64,000 nucleotides of DNA from assembly GCF_015477775.1 (NCBI RefSeq), contig NZ_JADLQO010000016.1:164448-228447 (forward strand). Reading direction: 5' to 3'. Origin of the DNA: Nocardia abscessus (GTDB lineage: Bacteria; Actinomycetota; Actinomycetes; Mycobacteriales; Mycobacteriaceae). The notes beneath the pieces were generated by a model. That model ran no database searches and was not told the origin of the DNA. It saw nothing but the letters and a program-made list of their open reading frames with translations. This document shows, one piece after another, positions 61,632 to 64,000 of the stretch. The first letter of the stretch is position 1, and each line of letters opens with the position of its first letter. A program made the position numbers and the translations under genes.

Positions 61632-62227
61632 TCCGCGCGGTCCCGGCAGGCCGGGCCCGGCTGATCGATGTCGACGCCGACGTTCTCGGCGCGGCCGCCG
61701 AGTTGCTCGACGCAGGCGCTACGGTGAGCACCATGGAAATCGATGCTCCTGTGGCGGGGCGTGCACTGGTGGTGGTCGTCGACGATCGAACGGCGCATGG
61801 AGGTATTGACTCGCTCGGCCCGCTGGTCACCGAGCTGCTCACCGAGGCGGGTTTCCTCGTGGACGCGTCGGTGTCGGTGCAGGCCGACGAGGTGGAGATC
61901 CGCAATGCGCTCAACACCGCGGTGATCGGCGGCGTCGATCTGGTGATCTCCGTCGGCGGCACGGGCATGTCCCCGCGTGACGTGACGCCGGAGGCCACCT
62001 CGCAGGTGCTCGACCGCGAGTTGCCGGGAATCAGCGAGGCCCTTCGTTCCTCCGGCCGGGTGGCCGGCTCGCTGGACGCGGGCCTTTCCCGCGGTGTCGC
62101 GGGCGTGTCCGGCAGCACCCTGGTGGTCAACCTGCCCGGCACCCGGTCCGCGATCCGGGACGGCATGGCGACTCTCGGCCCGCTCGCCAGCCGGGTGATC
62201 GGCGAGCTCTCCGGATTGGTCGAGTAA
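61628..62227 (+). CDS. moaB2: MoaB2-like molybdopterin-binding protein
   Basis: A 199-residue protein with the MogA/MoaB fold. The conserved VISVGGTGMSPRDVTPEAT is the molybdopterin/AMP-binding motif, and SRGVAGVSGSTLVVNLPGTRSAIRDGM is the second signature. The first 35 residues are an extra N-terminal segment. The GTG at 61628 overlaps the pepD stop (GTGA) and has GGAGGG at 6 bases, so this start is preferred over ATG 61733. In mycobacteria the gene likewise follows pepD, but its link to envelope stress is unclear. Confidence 0.88.
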   Translation: MIRAVPAGRARLIDVDADVLGAAAELLDAGATVSTMEIDAPVAGRALVVVVDDRTAHGGIDSLGPLVTELLTEAGFLVDASVSVQADEVEIRNALNTAVIGGVDLVISVGGTGMSPRDVTPEATSQVLDRELPGISEALRSSGRVAGSLDAGLSRGVAGVSGSTLVVNLPGTRSAIRDGMATLGPLASRVIGELSGLVE

Positions 62228-62412
62228 TCACCGCCCCTACCCCCGCCGAGAACCCTCGCCCGGCCCCGCGCCGGGCGAGGGATGCCGCGCGCTTGGCGAA
62301 GATCTTCGGTGACACGCTGCCCGAGACCACCGGCGACGAACGCGACGACCGTGACGACAACCGGTCCGGCGACGACTGGCTGCGCCGCCAGGTCCCCCCG
62401 CATCACGGCTGA
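62227..62412 (+). CDS. Putative 61-residue acidic small protein without a canonical start
   Basis: After the moaB2 stop an open frame encodes a charged peptide: Pro/Arg-rich first (PRPAPRRARDAARLAKIFGD), then Asp/Arg-rich (ETTGDERDDRDDNRSGDDW), ending VPPHHG. It looks protein-like and I recall similar short actinobacterial proteins. There is no in-frame ATG, GTG or TTG at the proper N-terminus. The sequence TAATC, overlapping the moaB2 TAA, stands where TAATG would be expected, so an ATC start is proposed. The next start-like codon is an internal TTG at about residue 23. Confidence 0.45.
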   Translation: MTAPTPAENPRPAPRRARDAARLAKIFGDTLPETTGDERDDRDDNRSGDDWLRRQVPPHHG

Positions 62413-62422
62413 GACCGTTATC

Positions 62423-62439
62423 TACGTAGTAGCTACGTA
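62423..62439. promoter_or_regulatory. Palindrome TACGTAG-TAG-CTACGTA
   Basis: A perfect 7+3+7 palindrome 11 bp after the small ORF and about 485 bp upstream of the first porin. It is low in GC for this genome and too short for a terminator, so an operator is more likely; the binding protein is unknown. Confidence 0.4.
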
Positions 62440-62923
62440 CTAGGCGTGGCCCCGGTTCGTTATCTCCCGGTGACCGCTTCCGGGTGAAAGTAATCCGAAC
62501 GAGATCCTTACGGCTGTGTCCCGTACCTGATCACTGGCGCTCCTGTGCCGATCGATCGGACAATTCGTCCGGTTCGGCTGTAGCGAGCCTGCATTTATGC
62601 ACGTCAAGCCATATTCAAATGTGCGCAACTGTGATGCAGGTCACCTTGAACTTTACGAAACGCCGCGTTGCGTGCGTCGTTATGGAACGTTTAATCTCCC
62701 CATCGAGCCAATCGACGAATGGACCCCACAGGCCCGGGACACGGCATGTACGAAGCCGTTCGGCGGAACCCGGCTCGGTTCCGTCGTCAGCTAGTCCGTT
62801 GCGCCGAAATAACAACCGGTTACACATCGGCAACAAAGGAGCGACACACTGAGCTGGGCCTGAGAGGACCACTGTCCAGCCTCGACGGTCGAGGTTGACT
62901 GTTTGAACCTGATGAGGGGAAGT
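62440..62923. other. Long upstream region of the porin pair
   Basis: About 480 bp without a supported gene. The tract 62590-62700 is AT-rich and probably carries the porin promoter, implying a long 5' untranslated leader, which is usual for mspA-type genes. I see no clear riboswitch. GAGGGGAAGT precedes the porin ATG. Confidence 0.45.
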
Positions 62924-63598
62924 ATGAGCGAGAACCGCACCAAAGGTCTGCGCCGCGGTGCCCGCGTCGCGGGCATCGGCGCTGCCGCGGCCGTTGCCAT
63001 GGGCCTGCTTTCGACCGGTGCTGCCAACGCCGACACCTTCGTGCCGTTGCCGGACGGCCAGAAGGTGGGACCCGGCGTGACGATCACCCGGAACGGAGAG
63101 CGGGCCCTGATCTCGCCGTCGCTGGCCGCCAACGGCGCCGGGCGCGTGGTCTGGGTGTCGGGCAACGCGGTCGCCGATGTCACCGTCACCCCGGAAGGTG
63201 AGATCGGGCCGAACAACGGTCCGACCGGAAACCCCGGAACCAACAACTCCTCGACGCACGGCGCGTCGCAGCTGAGCACCGGCTACATCGTCGGCTGCCA
63301 GGTCAGCATCGCCGATGACGCGATCTCCGCCGGTGTGTCCGGCAGCGTGAACCTCAGCGGCGCGAGCGCCGGTGGTTCGATCGGTATCAACCTCGGTCCC
63401 GGTGAGGTCAAGTTCGTTCAGATCGATTACAAGGACATCCTGAAGCCGGGTGTGTACTCCGTCGAGTACCAGGATGCGGAGATCCAGATCCAGGGCTGCG
63501 CGGGTTACGCGCAGGCGCGTTCGTACACGGTCGTCGAGATCATCGGCGATCACTACTCGAAGACCACCCTCTACGGGATGCCGTTCAGCATCGGCTGA
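62924..63598 (+). CDS. MspA family porin
   Basis: A 224-residue outer-membrane porin precursor. The signal peptide has basic KGLRRGAR, hydrophobic AGIGAAAAVAMGLL and cleavage after ANA. The mature start DTFVPLPDG and the later GYIVGCQVSIADDAIS and IQGCAGYAQARSYTVVE are diagnostic of MspA-type octameric channels, with two cysteines in the family positions. The ATG at 62924 follows GAGGGGAAGT. A paralogue begins 65 bp downstream on the same strand. Confidence 0.94.
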   Translation: MSENRTKGLRRGARVAGIGAAAAVAMGLLSTGAANADTFVPLPDGQKVGPGVTITRNGERALISPSLAANGAGRVVWVSGNAVADVTVTPEGEIGPNNGPTGNPGTNNSSTHGASQLSTGYIVGCQVSIADDAISAGVSGSVNLSGASAGGSIGINLGPGEVKFVQIDYKDILKPGVYSVEYQDAEIQIQGCAGYAQARSYTVVEIIGDHYSKTTLYGMPFSIG

Positions 63599-63663
63599 CG
63601 TCTGTCGAATCCAACGAACCATCCTCCCGCTGAAGCGGACTCAACCCTCGAGGGATATCAACC

Positions 63664-64000
63664 ATGATCAACCGTAAGAACCTGGCGCGGATGGCCGGCG
63701 TCGGCGCCGCTGCCACCATTGCCATGGGACTGTTCTCCACCGGTGCGGCCAACGCCGACACCTTCGTTCCGCTGCCGGGCGGGGAGCTGACCAAGACGCT
63801 GTCGGACGGCACCGTCGTGACCATCCGTCTGGTCGGTGAGTCGGCCAACATCAACCCGTCCATGGGCTCGACCCCGTTGCATCGCAATGCGTGGGTGTCG
63901 GGTAGTGCGCAGGTCGAGTTGTCGGGTGCGGCCGGGGGCAAGATTTTCCCGGGTTACACCGTGGGTTGCCAGGTGAACATCGCCGGTGGTGGTGCCACTG
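63664..64000 (+). CDS. MspA family porin, second tandem copy (truncated by window end)
   Basis: The first 112 residues of a second porin. The signal peptide and mature N-terminus (GLFSTGAANADTFVPLPGG) are nearly the same as in the preceding gene, and KIFPGYTVGCQVNIAGG aligns with its GYIVGCQVSI. The start is ATG 63664 after GAGGGATATCAACC. The gene runs past base 64000. The two are tandem duplicates and probably cotranscribed. Confidence 0.93.
   Translation, partial: MINRKNLARMAGVGAAATIAMGLFSTGAANADTFVPLPGGELTKTLSDGTVVTIRLVGESANINPSMGSTPLHRNAWVSGSAQVELSGAAGGKIFPGYTVGCQVNIAGGGAT

Noticed and set aside
61733..62227. ATG 61733 as moaB2 start
   Set aside because: GTG 61628 has a stronger ribosome site (GGAGGG) and the 4-base overlap seen at other gene pairs here. 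The shorter form is not excluded.

Overview
The window comes from a high-GC actinobacterium of the Mycobacteriales, most probably a Nocardia or close relative. The grounds are very high GC at third codon positions, three MspA-type porin genes (mycolate outer membrane), a PepD/MprAB module, PerM and 34-kDa-antigen homologues, and a gene order (pgi, chorismate mutase, uvrD1/pcrA, M23 peptidase, sucC-sucD, 34-kDa-antigen-like gene, perM, purN-purH, later mprA-mprB-pepD-moaB2) that I recall as a backbone block of Mycobacterium tuberculosis. It reads as ordinary chromosome: no insertion sequence, prophage, CRISPR array or tRNA was found.

Layout. 1-3.7 kb: truncated amino-acid permease and divergent TetR with two matching operators, then a two-domain TerD protein and a small membrane protein. 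3.8-6.1 kb: cupin, B-type DyP peroxidase and encapsulin, a cargo-loaded nanocompartment operon. 6.2-9.4 kb: folA, thyA, cobF and a Fpg/Nei glycosylase. 9.4-14.7 kb: a MocR-led operon (DUF2630, disulfide oxidoreductase, carboxylesterase) divergent from a PNPOx-fold protein. 14.9-18.0 kb: MspA-like porin, condensation-type acyltransferase, enoyl-CoA hydratase. 18.0-24.0 kb: TetR and AidB-like acyl-CoA dehydrogenase, a 39-bp tandem repeat, SnoaL-like/LysR pair, a frameshifted P-loop kinase and an NDH-2-like oxidoreductase. 24.2-31.8 kb: K+ channel, pgi, succinate-semialdehyde dehydrogenase, chorismate mutase, UvrD1. 31.8-36.4 kb: TetR/P450 pair, two small unknowns, an SRPBCC-epimerase fusion. 36.7-47.6 kb: M23 peptidase, sucCD, DUF5336 protein, PerM, purN-purH, lipoprotein, B-lectin/LysM protein. 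47.7-50.6 kb: a divergent zinc-starvation cluster of Cys-free ribosomal proteins plus Mrf. 51.2-57.5 kb: DUF1906 protein and a complete conservon. 57.7-62.4 kb: mprA-mprB-pepD-moaB2 with MprA boxes. 62.9 kb to the end: two tandem MspA porins.

How the genes work together. Several units are complete enough to read as systems: the encapsulin/DyP compartment (the cargo carries the C-terminal loading peptide), the Zur-type zinc-sparing ribosome cluster with both arms divergent from one operator region, the four-part conservon plus an overlapping MHYT-like membrane protein, and the MprAB-PepD envelope-stress circuit with 11-bp-spaced CTCAG repeats at both promoters. Nothing here is clearly a wholly undescribed system. 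The least explained items are the cupin-DyP-encapsulin operon, the coupled upstream ORF before the M23 peptidase, the cytosolic lectin-LysM protein, the two genes that appear to lack canonical start codons (purN and a 61-residue ORF after moaB2), and several strong unassigned palindromes.
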